A DNA stretch of 64,000 bases from positions 62,001 to 126,000 of the forward strand of contig JANQEK010000037.1 of NCBI GenBank assembly GCA_028278405.1. The letters are read 5' to 3'. The translations under genes were made by a program, and so were the position numbers. Shown in pieces: positions 27,618 to 36,736 of the stretch. Each line of letters opens with the position of its first letter. The stretch's first letter is position 1. The notes below the pieces were generated by a model. It did no database searches. It was not told the origin of the DNA and saw only the letters and a program-made list of their open reading frames with translations. The DNA is from Nitrospinaceae bacterium. GTDB taxonomy: Bacteria > Nitrospinota > Nitrospinia > Nitrospinales > Nitrospinaceae.

Positions 27618-30600
27618 TTAGGAGATCAAAATTTTAAGAGCTTCATAAATTTCACCTTGCATTTCTTGATCGGCAGTTCTTTCTTTAAGCAATTCCCAAA
27701 GGCGAGCATCTCTTTCATTTAGGAGTGCTTGAAAATTATTAAATACCCTCTTGCAATCATCAATTTTGTGTGGAATCCGAACAAGGCCACCCCCACCTGA
27801 CGTAGCTATTAAACTTATGAGGGGAGCTTGATGGGCGTTTTTAGTTTCTATAGTCTTTAATATTTTCTTGCCTTTAACAAACTTGACGGTATGGGTTGCA
27901 AACATATCATCATGAATTTCCGGAATTCCATCTTGTGGAATTTCAAATACGTCAAAGGGTTTGTTAACGTCTATAAAATCCGGATCATATTTTTTAAGCA
28001 ATTCTTCATTCTTTTCAGAAAGTTCTTTGAAAATCTGATTAGCAATTTCTTTTGGGGAAGCCGGGCCACGCCGTTTGGATTTTTGCTTATTTTCTATCGC
28101 TTTTTCTTCTTTTTGACGAGTCCGTTCAAAATAATCTCCTAAGTAATCATATAGCTGATTTATTAATCTTGAGCGTTTCTCATTAGATGAAACACCCAAC
28201 ATTTCTAAAACTGCATCATCCAAACCTCTACGGTCTTCCATATCCAATTCGCAATTATCAGGCAGCTCCTCTAATTCATCCATTCTGCCATCTTTTGTAA
28301 AAGCCATTTCCCTTAAACGGCGTTCTGAAAGGAAAGAAATTGGCTGGCGTTTTTTTAATTTTTTAAAGGCATTAATAACCTTTTTCATATGATTTTTCTT
28401 AGGTTTTCTTGGATCAGGAATCAACATCATATTTGCATCTATTACCATGGTGCTCCAACTTCCTTCATTCCCAACCGGTCTACCAAATTGTAAGGAAGAA
28501 AATAAAGTCCATGTCGTATTTAGAATCCCACCCCAAAGATTTGGATCATCTAAGTCATGCGGAGGATAAATTTCATAAAACCGACAGTTGGCAATCAGAC
28601 GAGAATCATTAGAGGGTGCAATATGTCTGTATTGTCTCTCTTTAGGCCATAATGCTGGTGCTCGATTGTGACCTGTTAAATCATACCATTCTCTATTTTC
28701 AGTAACACGGGAAGCGCAAGTGCTACCCAAATTCCATCCATTCTTTTCTCCCCACCTAATGTATTCAAGGGCAAAGGAGTTTTTTAATTCAGATTTGGTT
28801 TTTGAAATTAACAAAACCAAGCGTTTGCAATCTTGCGGTCTAATATTATAAAATCCAACTTCCATTAAACTATGAGCTTCAGGTTCCAAATATTGGGATT
28901 CGATTATTTTTAATTCTTCATATTTCTCACCACATCTAACAATTTTCAATTTCCCGTCGAAGAAATTTTCTCGTTGAACTCCTATTTCTTCATAAAATTC
29001 TTCATTAGTTTCAAATTTGCCTAAATATTCTTTAGTTACATCTTGAACATAAAAAAATCCATCAAGACCTGTTTTTATCCCATATTTAATTTTTGAGATT
29101 TCTCCTAAAGGGGCCCATCGCTCTTGCGTTTTCTTAAGTAAATCAAACCAAAAATCAGGTGCCCGAAGATAAATCCCCCATTTGCCACCAAAATATTCCT
29201 CAGGTTTACCCATGCGTTGTCCAAGTTTTACTCCCTCATCCCAGAGATCACCTTGACGAACTAAGCGAGCACTATATTTTTCATCAAGGGCATCCTTGTT
29301 TAGCCTCAGGATTTCATCTCTAAAAGTGTTTGCCGCAGTAATTGCTCCGGCTGTCGTTCCATCATTGACTAAAATTTCTTTTAAAGGGTGTCGTAGTTGT
29401 ATAAATCGGGTAGTATTGTTCATTCTGGCATCATCTTTATTCTCACGTTTAAGGATTGTTACGGTAGTTGCTACACGTGCACCTACAAACCAGGGCTCGT
29501 CTAAGCTTTCTAGAATGGCGATGATTCTGAAATTTTCTAAAATCCATTTTTGAAGGTGGAACCCATATTCCACATCAAGCCATTGGCTAGAGGTTAGAAG
29601 GCACAGATATCCATCATCCTTCAAAAAATGGGCTGCATGGGGCCAAAAATAACAATGTAAATCGCTTCTTCCCGAAAAGTCTAAGCCTCTCCATTCCTGT
29701 CCTACTAGGTTTTTGTAATATTCTTTTGTTCCAGTTTTTGGCTGATGTCTTTTCTTTTTAGATTTAGGAATATCTTCCTGTCTTACATAGGGCGGATTAC
29801 CAATAACTGCATCAAGTTGTGGAATTTCAACTTCCCTTTGTTGTATTTTCCCTAGACCTCTTGTTCTTTGTCCCTTTTTTGCATGCTTTGGAAGATACAT
29901 AAAGGGTTTTTGTGAAAGGATATTAAAAAAATCGTTCCGGACTATTTGAGGATAATTTTCTTCATCAATTAAGTCCCGTGTTGCAAGGTTAATTGTGGTT
30001 AAGTGGGCTGCGAAGTGGGAAATATCAACCCCATAAAGGTCTTTAATTATTTGGCTATGGTTGCGAGATGGAGCTATTTCTCTTTTACGGGCATATGCAC
30101 GAACCAAAAATGTGCCGCCGCCGCAGGCTGGATCCATAATCTTTTCTTCCCCAGATAAAATGCAAAAGCTATTTATAAGATCTACTACTTCTGGCCTAGT
30201 ATAAAACTGTCCATACTTGTGGCGCTCCTCTGGAGAAATCAAGCGTTCAAAAATATTTCCTATAATTTCATAATCCAACTTAGAAAAATCGAAAAGGTGA
30301 ATTTGGTTAATTAATTCTCTCCAATGGGAAACTGCGTGATTAGAATAAAAGGGAATTCTATTGCCAATTTCCGTATGATTCTCTCCAAATACTGTTTCAT
30401 AGTCATCGGTTTCAATCTTTGCATCAGCAAAGAATTTTTCAAGATATAAACGAAGATCATCTCCTGATTCTATATGGTCTGGAACAATGATTTTATCCAA
30501 GCGGGTTTTATACCGTTTAAGCAAAGCCTCATAAAAAACAAGTTTATTTACAAGGGCGTAACAGGCAAATTTTGATGCCCTTTCCAGGTTATCTCGGATT

Positions 30601-31268
30601 CCTTCTGGATCGTCTAGGATTGTCCATCCTTGATCTTCTCTCATCCATTTATCTAATTGGGATTGGAATTTTGTCGTTTGGTATTTTTCATCCAGTTGTT
30701 CTATGGTCAAGTAAATCGGCATTTTTAATGAGGATTCTAGAATTTCGATGAATTTCTCGTCTGGAGACTGTAAGCCAAGAGGAAATTTTCCGCGTAGAAT
30801 ATCAGAGAAATCTTCAAGAAAAACTGGAAGCCAGCGTTTGATAGCATGTTCTGTCATTGGTAAATTCATATGGGTTTCTTTTGAAACCGTAGTAATGTTC
30901 CATGACCTATATTTTCTCTTAGGGGTTTTAGTTTTTGGAGGGAAGGTTTCCCAAAGAACACATTCGTTCACGTTCCAAGTGAAAAAATAATCAACTTTGG
31001 CACGAACAGCTTTTTTTCTTGCATCATTAACTAAGTTTTCGTTGTAGGGGCTTCCGCCATTAAGTTTGTAGGGTAGTTTGACTTCCCCGGTGAGAATGAC
31101 TTTTTTATTCTTATCAAGAATAGTTAAGTCGCGTCGCTCATTGGATCCTTTGCCTCTTTGCTCGCACTTAGCCCGGTAGAAAGGTAGACTAGGTTCCTTA
31201 GCAAGAGTCTCATTAATCCAGCTTGCTACGTCCGCAACAAATTCCCATTCAGTAATTGACTCAGGCAC
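27618..31268 (-). CDS. Fused type II restriction-modification enzyme (Eco57I/type IIG-like)
   Basis: A 1216-residue single-chain nuclease-methyltransferase. An N-terminal PD-(D/E)xK-like nuclease has RRDLTIL (D47) and TGEVKLP (E62, K64). The N6-adenine methyltransferase has KYGQFYTRPEVV near 351, motif I IMDPACGGGTFLVRAYARK (DPACGGGTF at 379-387) and catalytic NPPY at 491-494. The remaining 600 residues would hold the target-recognition domain and end in LLNERDARLWELLKERTAD. No separate specificity or helicase gene is nearby. The gene is visibly more A+T-rich than its neighbours, consistent with horizontal transfer. Role: self-contained defence against foreign DNA; recognition sequence unknown. 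Confidence 0.88.
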   Translation of the reverse strand: MPESITEWEFVADVASWINETLAKEPSLPFYRAKCEQRGKGSNERRDLTILDKNKKVILTGEVKLPYKLNGGSPYNENLVNDARKKAVRAKVDYFFTWNVNECVLWETFPPKTKTPKRKYRSWNITTVSKETHMNLPMTEHAIKRWLPVFLEDFSDILRGKFPLGLQSPDEKFIEILESSLKMPIYLTIEQLDEKYQTTKFQSQLDKWMREDQGWTILDDPEGIRDNLERASKFACYALVNKLVFYEALLKRYKTRLDKIIVPDHIESGDDLRLYLEKFFADAKIETDDYETVFGENHTEIGNRIPFYSNHAVSHWRELINQIHLFDFSKLDYEIIGNIFERLISPEERHKYGQFYTRPEVVDLINSFCILSGEEKIMDPACGGGTFLVRAYARKREIAPSRNHSQIIKDLYGVDISHFAAHLTTINLATRDLIDEENYPQIVRNDFFNILSQKPFMYLPKHAKKGQRTRGLGKIQQREVEIPQLDAVIGNPPYVRQEDIPKSKKKRHQPKTGTKEYYKNLVGQEWRGLDFSGRSDLHCYFWPHAAHFLKDDGYLCLLTSSQWLDVEYGFHLQKWILENFRIIAILESLDEPWFVGARVATTVTILKRENKDDARMNNTTRFIQLRHPLKEILVNDGTTAGAITAANTFRDEILRLNKDALDEKYSARLVRQGDLWDEGVKLGQRMGKPEEYFGGKWGIYLRAPDFWFDLLKKTQERWAPLGEISKIKYGIKTGLDGFFYVQDVTKEYLGKFETNEEFYEEIGVQRENFFDGKLKIVRCGEKYEELKIIESQYLEPEAHSLMEVGFYNIRPQDCKRLVLLISKTKSELKNSFALEYIRWGEKNGWNLGSTCASRVTENREWYDLTGHNRAPALWPKERQYRHIAPSNDSRLIANCRFYEIYPPHDLDDPNLWGGILNTTWTLFSSLQFGRPVGNEGSWSTMVIDANMMLIPDPRKPKKNHMKKVINAFKKLKKRQPISFLSERRLREMAFTKDGRMDELEELPDNCELDMEDRRGLDDAVLEMLGVSSNEKRSRLINQLYDYLGDYFERTRQKEEKAIENKQKSKRRGPASPKEIANQIFKELSEKNEELLKKYDPDFIDVNKPFDVFEIPQDGIPEIHDDMFATHTVKFVKGKKILKTIETKNAHQAPLISLIATSGGGGLVRIPHKIDDCKRVFNNFQALLNERDARLWELLKERTADQEMQGEIYEALKILIS

Positions 31269-31519
31269 AATTCACCAACTCTTAGTTTTTTATGGGATTG
31301 ATTTGGTCCATCTTAAAAGAAGTAATTAACTAGTCTCATAGCTTTGAAGGAATAGCGTTTGGCTTTTTCCCGGCGTTTAAGCCTAAATTCAGTCGATTAA
31401 ACACTATGGGGTGGGGCCAGTCAACCGAGGATTCGGATGAGGAATAAACCCCTTTAAAAGGCGGGTGGAAGCGCATATAATTTCGATGATATCCATAGAC
31501 GACGAGTTAAGGTTCAAGG

Positions 31520-33091
31520 ATGAAGAAGCAGAAAGCCCGAAAAAACGAGATTGTATTTTCGACCGGCAACGAGGCGTTATCGACCTTGGGGGAGGAGCTT
31601 CGCCAGAAGTATCCGGAAATGGTGGAGAAGTTCGCGCGCCTGCAGGGGTCGGACCCGGTGGTCCGGCGGCTGGTGGATACGGTGCACGACCTGATGCCTT
31701 ACGACTGGCAGGATTCCGAGCAATTTTACCAGGGAGCCATGTATTGTGTGCGAGGCCATTATCTGGGCGCGCTCGGCGAGTTTTCCGAGATTTTGGAAAT
31801 GGAGCCGGAAGCGTACCCGGTGTATCACCTGCTCGGGTACGTCTGCGGCAGTATGGGAAAATACAAGATGGAAGTGGATTACTACCGTAAGGCGATCAAG
31901 ATCAAGCCCGACTATCCGCAGGTGTATTACGATTTAGCGCTCGCTTACTGGATGATGGGCAAGGAGAGCAAGGCCTACGCCGCCATGAAGCAGGGGGTGG
32001 CGATCAATCAGGATTTTGCAGTGGCCGATCACTGGTTGACTTTCGCTTCGGATCACCTCGGACGCTATCAGGATCCGGACGGCCTGGGGGAAAAGGAAGA
32101 GGGCGAAAAGGTACGATGCCTCACTCAGGCATATTATATTCTGGGAATGGCTTATCTCGATTATGGATTGAATGCCAATGCGCGTTCGGCCTTTAAGAAC
32201 GCCGTCAAACTGAAAGAGGATTTTGCCGACGCGCACTATCAATTAGGAGAGCTGCATCTCAAAAAACTACGCAATCTCAAGCGGGCCCGTGGTTATCTGG
32301 AGACTGCCGAATCGTTGTACACGCGGGCGAACGACCTGGCGCGGGCGGGGTTGGCCCATCAACTGCATGTGCCTGTGGAAGAAATCTCTGACAAAGAACA
32401 GGCCGCTGACGACTGGTTGAAAGAAGGTCTGCGGTTGCAACAATTGGGCTTGTACCAGAGCGCCGTCGACGCCTATAAAAAAGCCATTGCGTTTCATCCG
32501 GATGATGTCGACGCGTATTACAATATGGGTATCGCATACGGCAGTCTGGAGGATTTGGGACAGCCTAAAATAGACCAGGCCATCGGTGCGCTGAAACATG
32601 CGGTGCGGTTGAAACCTGATTTTGTTCATGCCCATATTGCGTTGGGAGCTTCGTATATCCGGCGCGGCGATTTCCAGGAAGCGGTGGATTTGCTGGAAGA
32701 TTCAGCGCATCTGGCTCCCAATGATTACAATGTTTTTTATTATCTGGGAACAGCCATGCGCATGATGGGGAAAGTTCAGGAATCGCTTTCCGTTCTCGAA
32801 AAGGCGGTTTCACTTGCGCCGGATTCGGTGCATGCCCGATTCTCTCTGGGTTTGGCTTATTATGATTCCAAGCGGCTGGAGCTGGCCCGGGATGAATTTC
32901 TGGAAACCGTTCGCTTGCGCCCGGATTTCGCCGATGCGCATTTCCTGCTGGGCAGCTTGTATCACTCAGCACTGGAGGACACGGAGCGATCCCTGTTCCA
33001 TTTGAGAAAAGCGGAGAAATTGTTTTCGAAGCTCAAGGACTACCCGAAAGTATCAAGGGTTCGAGAATTAATGTCGACGCAACCGGTTTGA
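31520..33091 (+). CDS. Large TPR-repeat protein
   Basis: A 523-residue cytoplasmic protein built from about ten tetratricopeptide repeats, such as YPVYHLLGYVCGSMGKYKME, AYYILGMAYLDYGLNANARS, AYYNMGIAYGSLEDLGQPKI and ARFSLGLAYYDSKRLELARD. The N-terminal 90 residues carry no TPR and are charged. There is no signal peptide. Its stop overlaps the start of the next gene by four bases (ATGA), so the two proteins are probably made together. A scaffold function is likely; the partner may be the secreted product of the next gene, but they would sit in different compartments. Confidence 0.88.
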   Translation: MKKQKARKNEIVFSTGNEALSTLGEELRQKYPEMVEKFARLQGSDPVVRRLVDTVHDLMPYDWQDSEQFYQGAMYCVRGHYLGALGEFSEILEMEPEAYPVYHLLGYVCGSMGKYKMEVDYYRKAIKIKPDYPQVYYDLALAYWMMGKESKAYAAMKQGVAINQDFAVADHWLTFASDHLGRYQDPDGLGEKEEGEKVRCLTQAYYILGMAYLDYGLNANARSAFKNAVKLKEDFADAHYQLGELHLKKLRNLKRARGYLETAESLYTRANDLARAGLAHQLHVPVEEISDKEQAADDWLKEGLRLQQLGLYQSAVDAYKKAIAFHPDDVDAYYNMGIAYGSLEDLGQPKIDQAIGALKHAVRLKPDFVHAHIALGASYIRRGDFQEAVDLLEDSAHLAPNDYNVFYYLGTAMRMMGKVQESLSVLEKAVSLAPDSVHARFSLGLAYYDSKRLELARDEFLETVRLRPDFADAHFLLGSLYHSALEDTERSLFHLRKAEKLFSKLKDYPKVSRVRELMSTQPV

Positions 33092-34371
33092 TGATTTGTG
33101 TTTTTAACATAAAAAAATTCTTAACAAGCGGGATTATTGCCTTCGGGCTCATGGTATTTTTGTGCGTGGAGGTCGCTCGGGCAGAAGTCTCGCAAGACGC
33201 TGTTGAGAAAGAGATTGATTCGCTGTCCGCCTCGGAGATGGCGGAGCGGGCATTGGTCGATACACTCTACTATAATTTTGATCCCTGGTTTCCCCGGTTC
33301 GAGCGGCGCATCAAGCGACTGGAGGCCAGCCCGCAAACGATTGACAATCAGCTGGAACTCATGAGGTTTTATTTTTATCTGGCTGGCCTGAATGGCGAGT
33401 TGACCCACGTTCTTTCCTTTACCAGTAAGTTCCAGGTCGAAAAAATCAAAAAGGATTTTTTATACTACAGCGGAAAGGCTAAGGATTTAGCGGAAGCCCT
33501 TCTCGAAAATCCGAAACTGTCCAAAGCGCATCACGCCGATGCGTTGTATTTCCTGGGAGTGTCGGAAGGTTACATGGCTCTGTTGGAATATGGGGAAGGT
33601 GATTTGTTGTCCGCTTTGATCGACGGTCTGCGAGCCGACAATCACCTGGAGGATGCCCTGGAGTTGGACCCTGGTCACGCGGACGCCCATGTGGGGCTGG
33701 GGATCTACCGTTATGGCAATACCCGTCTGGGTGGACTGAGCAATTTCATCATGCAGGGTGGAAGCGACCTGCGACTTGTAGGTCTACGTCATATTGAAAC
33801 CGCACTGGAGAAACAAATTCTTTCGCGGCCCCTGGCCCTTAAGTCGCTAACCTGGTTCTATCTTTCTGAGCAGCTCAATCCGGATAATGTGGGTCTGCCC
33901 GATGCCAATCCGCTTTCATCGTATGTTGCGCGATCGCGGACATTGTATTTGCTGGATCAGTATGAAGGTCTCTATTTTAGAGACTCGCCGCCGAACTTCG
34001 TCGGAAACAAAGGCCTGGCTATGATGAAAGGGATTCAGTACGTGATTGATGGAGACTACAGCAAGGCATTGGAACAATTCGAAAAGAACCTGAAGATATG
34101 CGAGCACTTGATTCAAGTAAAAAAATTCAAAATTAATCCGAAGTATGTGGATACTATCAAAGCGGCTGCCGATTTCTGCCGGTTGATGATTGCCGCCGGG
34201 GTTGATTCGAATACCCTCAATCCCAAGTCCTGTGGAAAAATTAATGAGCAGATTGCCTTCATTGAAAATGGAGGCAGTATGATCGAATATGAGTCCTCGA
34301 AAATACGGGGCGAAATCCAGGATGTATTTCACCATCGTCTGCAAGACCTTTCCTCCCGCCTGGACTGTTGA
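33088..34371 (+). CDS. Secreted protein of unknown function, TPR-like
   Basis: A 427-residue protein with a signal peptide (SGIIAFGLMVFLCVEVARA, cleavage before EVSQDA). The mature part is helical with repeat-like pieces (HADALYFLGVSEGYMALLEY and AHVGLGIYRYGNTRLGGLSN) that look like divergent TPRs. It overlaps the upstream TPR gene by four bases. I do not recognise a family. It probably acts in the periplasm as a binding scaffold. Confidence 0.75.
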   Translation: MMICVFNIKKFLTSGIIAFGLMVFLCVEVARAEVSQDAVEKEIDSLSASEMAERALVDTLYYNFDPWFPRFERRIKRLEASPQTIDNQLELMRFYFYLAGLNGELTHVLSFTSKFQVEKIKKDFLYYSGKAKDLAEALLENPKLSKAHHADALYFLGVSEGYMALLEYGEGDLLSALIDGLRADNHLEDALELDPGHADAHVGLGIYRYGNTRLGGLSNFIMQGGSDLRLVGLRHIETALEKQILSRPLALKSLTWFYLSEQLNPDNVGLPDANPLSSYVARSRTLYLLDQYEGLYFRDSPPNFVGNKGLAMMKGIQYVIDGDYSKALEQFEKNLKICEHLIQVKKFKINPKYVDTIKAAADFCRLMIAAGVDSNTLNPKSCGKINEQIAFIENGGSMIEYESSKIRGEIQDVFHHRLQDLSSRLDC

Positions 34372-34461
34372 TTTTTCAGCGATCAACGCCGTTTCGTGAG
34401 CCCATTGTTGTAAGGAACTCTTCCCCAGTGCGACTAAGCCTCAAATTAAAAAGAGGATGAA

Positions 34462-35172
34462 ATGAAAAAGAAGATAGGATTGTTGTCGGTTATTGTTGTC
34501 GCGGTAGCTTTATTTTTTGTGTTCGATCTGGGGCAGTACCTGTCGCTGGAGAGTTTGAAATCGAACCGCGATCAGCTGCATGCATTTTATGAAGCGAATG
34601 CAGTTGTAATGATTGCAGCCTTCATTGGGGTGTACATCATAACCGTGGCACTGTCCCTGCCGGGAGCGACGATACTCACCCTGTGCGCCGGAGCGATTTT
34701 CGGCTCGGTGACCGGTACGCTGGTTGTGAACGTGGGAGCAACGATCGGTGCGACGCTTGCGTTCCTGGCGGCGCGGTTTTTATTGCGCGACTGGGTGGAG
34801 AAAAAATTCGGCGCAAAACTGAAGCCGTTTAATGATGGATTCTCGAAAAACGCGATCAACTACATGCTGTTTCTCCGATTGGTGCCGTTGTTTCCATTTT
34901 TTCTGATCAACCTGGTTTCCGGCCTCACGCAGATTCGTTTATCGGTTTATTTCTTCGGGACGATGTTCGGCACCCTGCCGGGCACGTTTGTCTACGCTAA
35001 CGCCGGGAGCAACCTGGCATCCATCAACCAACTCAGCGATATCGCGTCGGTGGAAGTACTGGGCGCGTTTGCCCTGCTCGGCCTCTTCGCCCTCATCCCC
35101 ACCTTCTACAAATTCATCAAGTCGAAAAAGAATACTCCTTCTGAAACCAATGGTGTTGAGCAGGAGGGTTGA
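34462..35172 (+). CDS. TVP38/TMEM64 (DedA-like) family membrane protein
   Basis: A 236-residue inner-membrane protein with about five hydrophobic segments. The family core is present: LSLPGATILTLCAGAIFGSV, then GATIGATLAFLAARFLLRDW, and FLRLVPLFPFFLINLVSGLT, whose F/L-R-x-x-P motif is the hallmark of the SNARE-associated/VTT domain. The family is implicated in membrane lipid handling. Its relatives are often fused or adjacent to oxidoreductases like the one at 4232-5671, but here the two are 29 kb apart. AAAGAGGATG just upstream of the ATG provides the ribosome-binding site. Confidence 0.9.
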   Translation: MKKKIGLLSVIVVAVALFFVFDLGQYLSLESLKSNRDQLHAFYEANAVVMIAAFIGVYIITVALSLPGATILTLCAGAIFGSVTGTLVVNVGATIGATLAFLAARFLLRDWVEKKFGAKLKPFNDGFSKNAINYMLFLRLVPLFPFFLINLVSGLTQIRLSVYFFGTMFGTLPGTFVYANAGSNLASINQLSDIASVEVLGAFALLGLFALIPTFYKFIKSKKNTPSETNGVEQEG

Positions 35173-35186
35173 TCTTAGTTTCTCTC

Positions 35187-36152
35187 TTAAACTGACTTTT
35201 GCTTCTCAGGATGGTCCGTCTGAGGTTGAGGCGAGGGGTCGAGGTTGGATTTGAAGGTGGCGAAGATGTTCTGAATCGGGGGAATCAGTTTGGATTGTAA
35301 GTCGTCGGGGACCCAGTTGATTTTTCCAACCGGCCAGTCCTGAACATTTCCAACATCCAATCCATGTTTGGAGTAATGGTCCGCCAATGTCTGCTCGTAA
35401 CCGTACACCAGCGCGCTCTCCAGGATCTTGTGATACAGGTCGCGTATCTGGAGCGGGTCGAACAAACCTTCCAGAAAAGTCTGGGTCATATCCGCGATAA
35501 TGGGCTCGGCGTGTTCCAGGAAGTCCTGCGAGTGCGCTTTCTCCAGAGTGCGGTAGGTGATGATCACATCCTGCAGTAGATACTTGATGGTTTTGGGATC
35601 GGTCAGGACCGGGCCCCGGTCGATGTTGAGACTGTCCTTAAGCTCCTTCACCAGCCTCACCGAATCGTAAATGATGGACTGCTCCCAGGTGGCGGAGTTC
35701 CAGACGATGATAGGTCTTAACCAGTTGATCTTACGATTGGCGTCTTCCAGATGCATGGTGATGGTCGGCCGGGTTTTGTTGCTGTGCGGCAGCCGGCCTC
35801 CCCACATTTTGAGGTCGAGCGCCAGGCCGTAGGGAAGGAACGCTTCGGCGAACGTCTTGAAGTAAACGCTCACCAGCTTTTCCATGTTTTCATGCTTGTC
35901 GAGCGGGCTGTTCTGCGGCAGGTTGACGATGCAGTAGAGTCGCCAGATTCTCCGAAGCGATTTGCCGAATGGGTCGGCGATCAGATAAGTGCCGCCCCAC
36001 ACGCCGGAAGTGATGGGAACCTCAATGTTGTGGATCTGGTGCATTCGGGAAGAGACGCACTTCGCGACCTTACCATACAACTCGTTCAGGTAGTAGAGGT
36101 TGATGCAGTCGTCTTCCGTAAATACCGGTCCAGAGGCTTTGGGTGCTTCCAT
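35187..36152 (-). CDS. Protein of unknown function
   Basis: A 321-residue soluble protein that I do not recognise. It has no signal peptide or clear membrane segment. Distinctive parts are YYLNELYGKVAKCVSSRMHQ near the N-terminus, FAEAFLPYGLALDLKMWGGR in the middle, and a helical C-terminal third followed by a Pro/Gln/Lys-rich tail. It converges on the TVP38-family gene with 14 bases between stops, and is alone on its strand until the gene at 36313. Confidence 0.65.
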   Translation of the reverse strand: MEAPKASGPVFTEDDCINLYYLNELYGKVAKCVSSRMHQIHNIEVPITSGVWGGTYLIADPFGKSLRRIWRLYCIVNLPQNSPLDKHENMEKLVSVYFKTFAEAFLPYGLALDLKMWGGRLPHSNKTRPTITMHLEDANRKINWLRPIIVWNSATWEQSIIYDSVRLVKELKDSLNIDRGPVLTDPKTIKYLLQDVIITYRTLEKAHSQDFLEHAEPIIADMTQTFLEGLFDPLQIRDLYHKILESALVYGYEQTLADHYSKHGLDVGNVQDWPVGKINWVPDDLQSKLIPPIQNIFATFKSNLDPSPQPQTDHPEKQKSV

Positions 36153-36312
36153 GGCAAAATTGGCTCGTGATCCAGCGGTTCGTGTTCGTGTCGCGAGTAC
36201 AAGGCCTTTTACTTACCATATTAAGACCAGTATGTCTTGAATTTATTTCATTCGAAAAAGGATAAAGCAGGAAGGATTTACTTTTTATCGGCAAGACGGG
36301 GCGGGGTGAATT

Positions 36313-36585
36313 TTAGAGCCCCTCTTCCATGGATGCGTTGGTTTCGCTAATGACGATGACATGGTTTTTGTTCACCGCCATAAAGGGAACCTGATAGAGG
36401 AGTTTTCCGGATTCTTCGTCATAGACAGCGGCGTTGGACACCGGAATAAATTTGTCGGCTTCGCTGTTCATCAAATCCAGGAGGCGCATGTTGGGTAAAC
36501 AATGGACATCACCTTCGATTTTTTCCCCGGCAGTACGGATGATGGTGTTGATTTTTACCTTTTTAACCATGCTTTTATAAGCCAT
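36313..36585 (-). CDS. Small conserved-looking protein, DUF6812-like
   Basis: A 90-residue soluble protein: KVKINTIIRTAGEKIEGDVH, then LPNMRLLDLMNSEADKFIPV and a final beta stretch. The order "I-x-G-x-V-H, R-L-L-D-x-(L/M)-N, F-I-P-V" resembles a small domain family I know as DUF6812, found in bacteria without assigned function; the naming is from memory. A GGAGG site lies nine bases before the ATG. It may be the last gene of the sigma/arsM/molybdoenzyme unit, which ends 150 bases upstream. Confidence 0.6.
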   Translation of the reverse strand: MAYKSMVKKVKINTIIRTAGEKIEGDVHCLPNMRLLDLMNSEADKFIPVSNAAVYDEESGKLLYQVPFMAVNKNHVIVISETNASMEEGL

Positions 36586-36736
36586 GCGGTAGAGCCTCCA
36601 AAAGTTGTCATCAGCTGTCTAAATCACTGTAAACCTTACAATTAAAAGTGTAACGTCCTCCCTCACCAAAATCCAGCAAAACCTTGAATTGGAGTGTAGG
36701 TTTTGAAAGGGATTGAGGAAGGCGGGGTTAACCGGG

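Noticed and set aside
27540-31520. Transposon or integrase-borne island around the restriction-modification gene
   Set aside because: I see no transposase, integrase, tRNA target or terminal repeats at its edges; only base composition suggests transfer.
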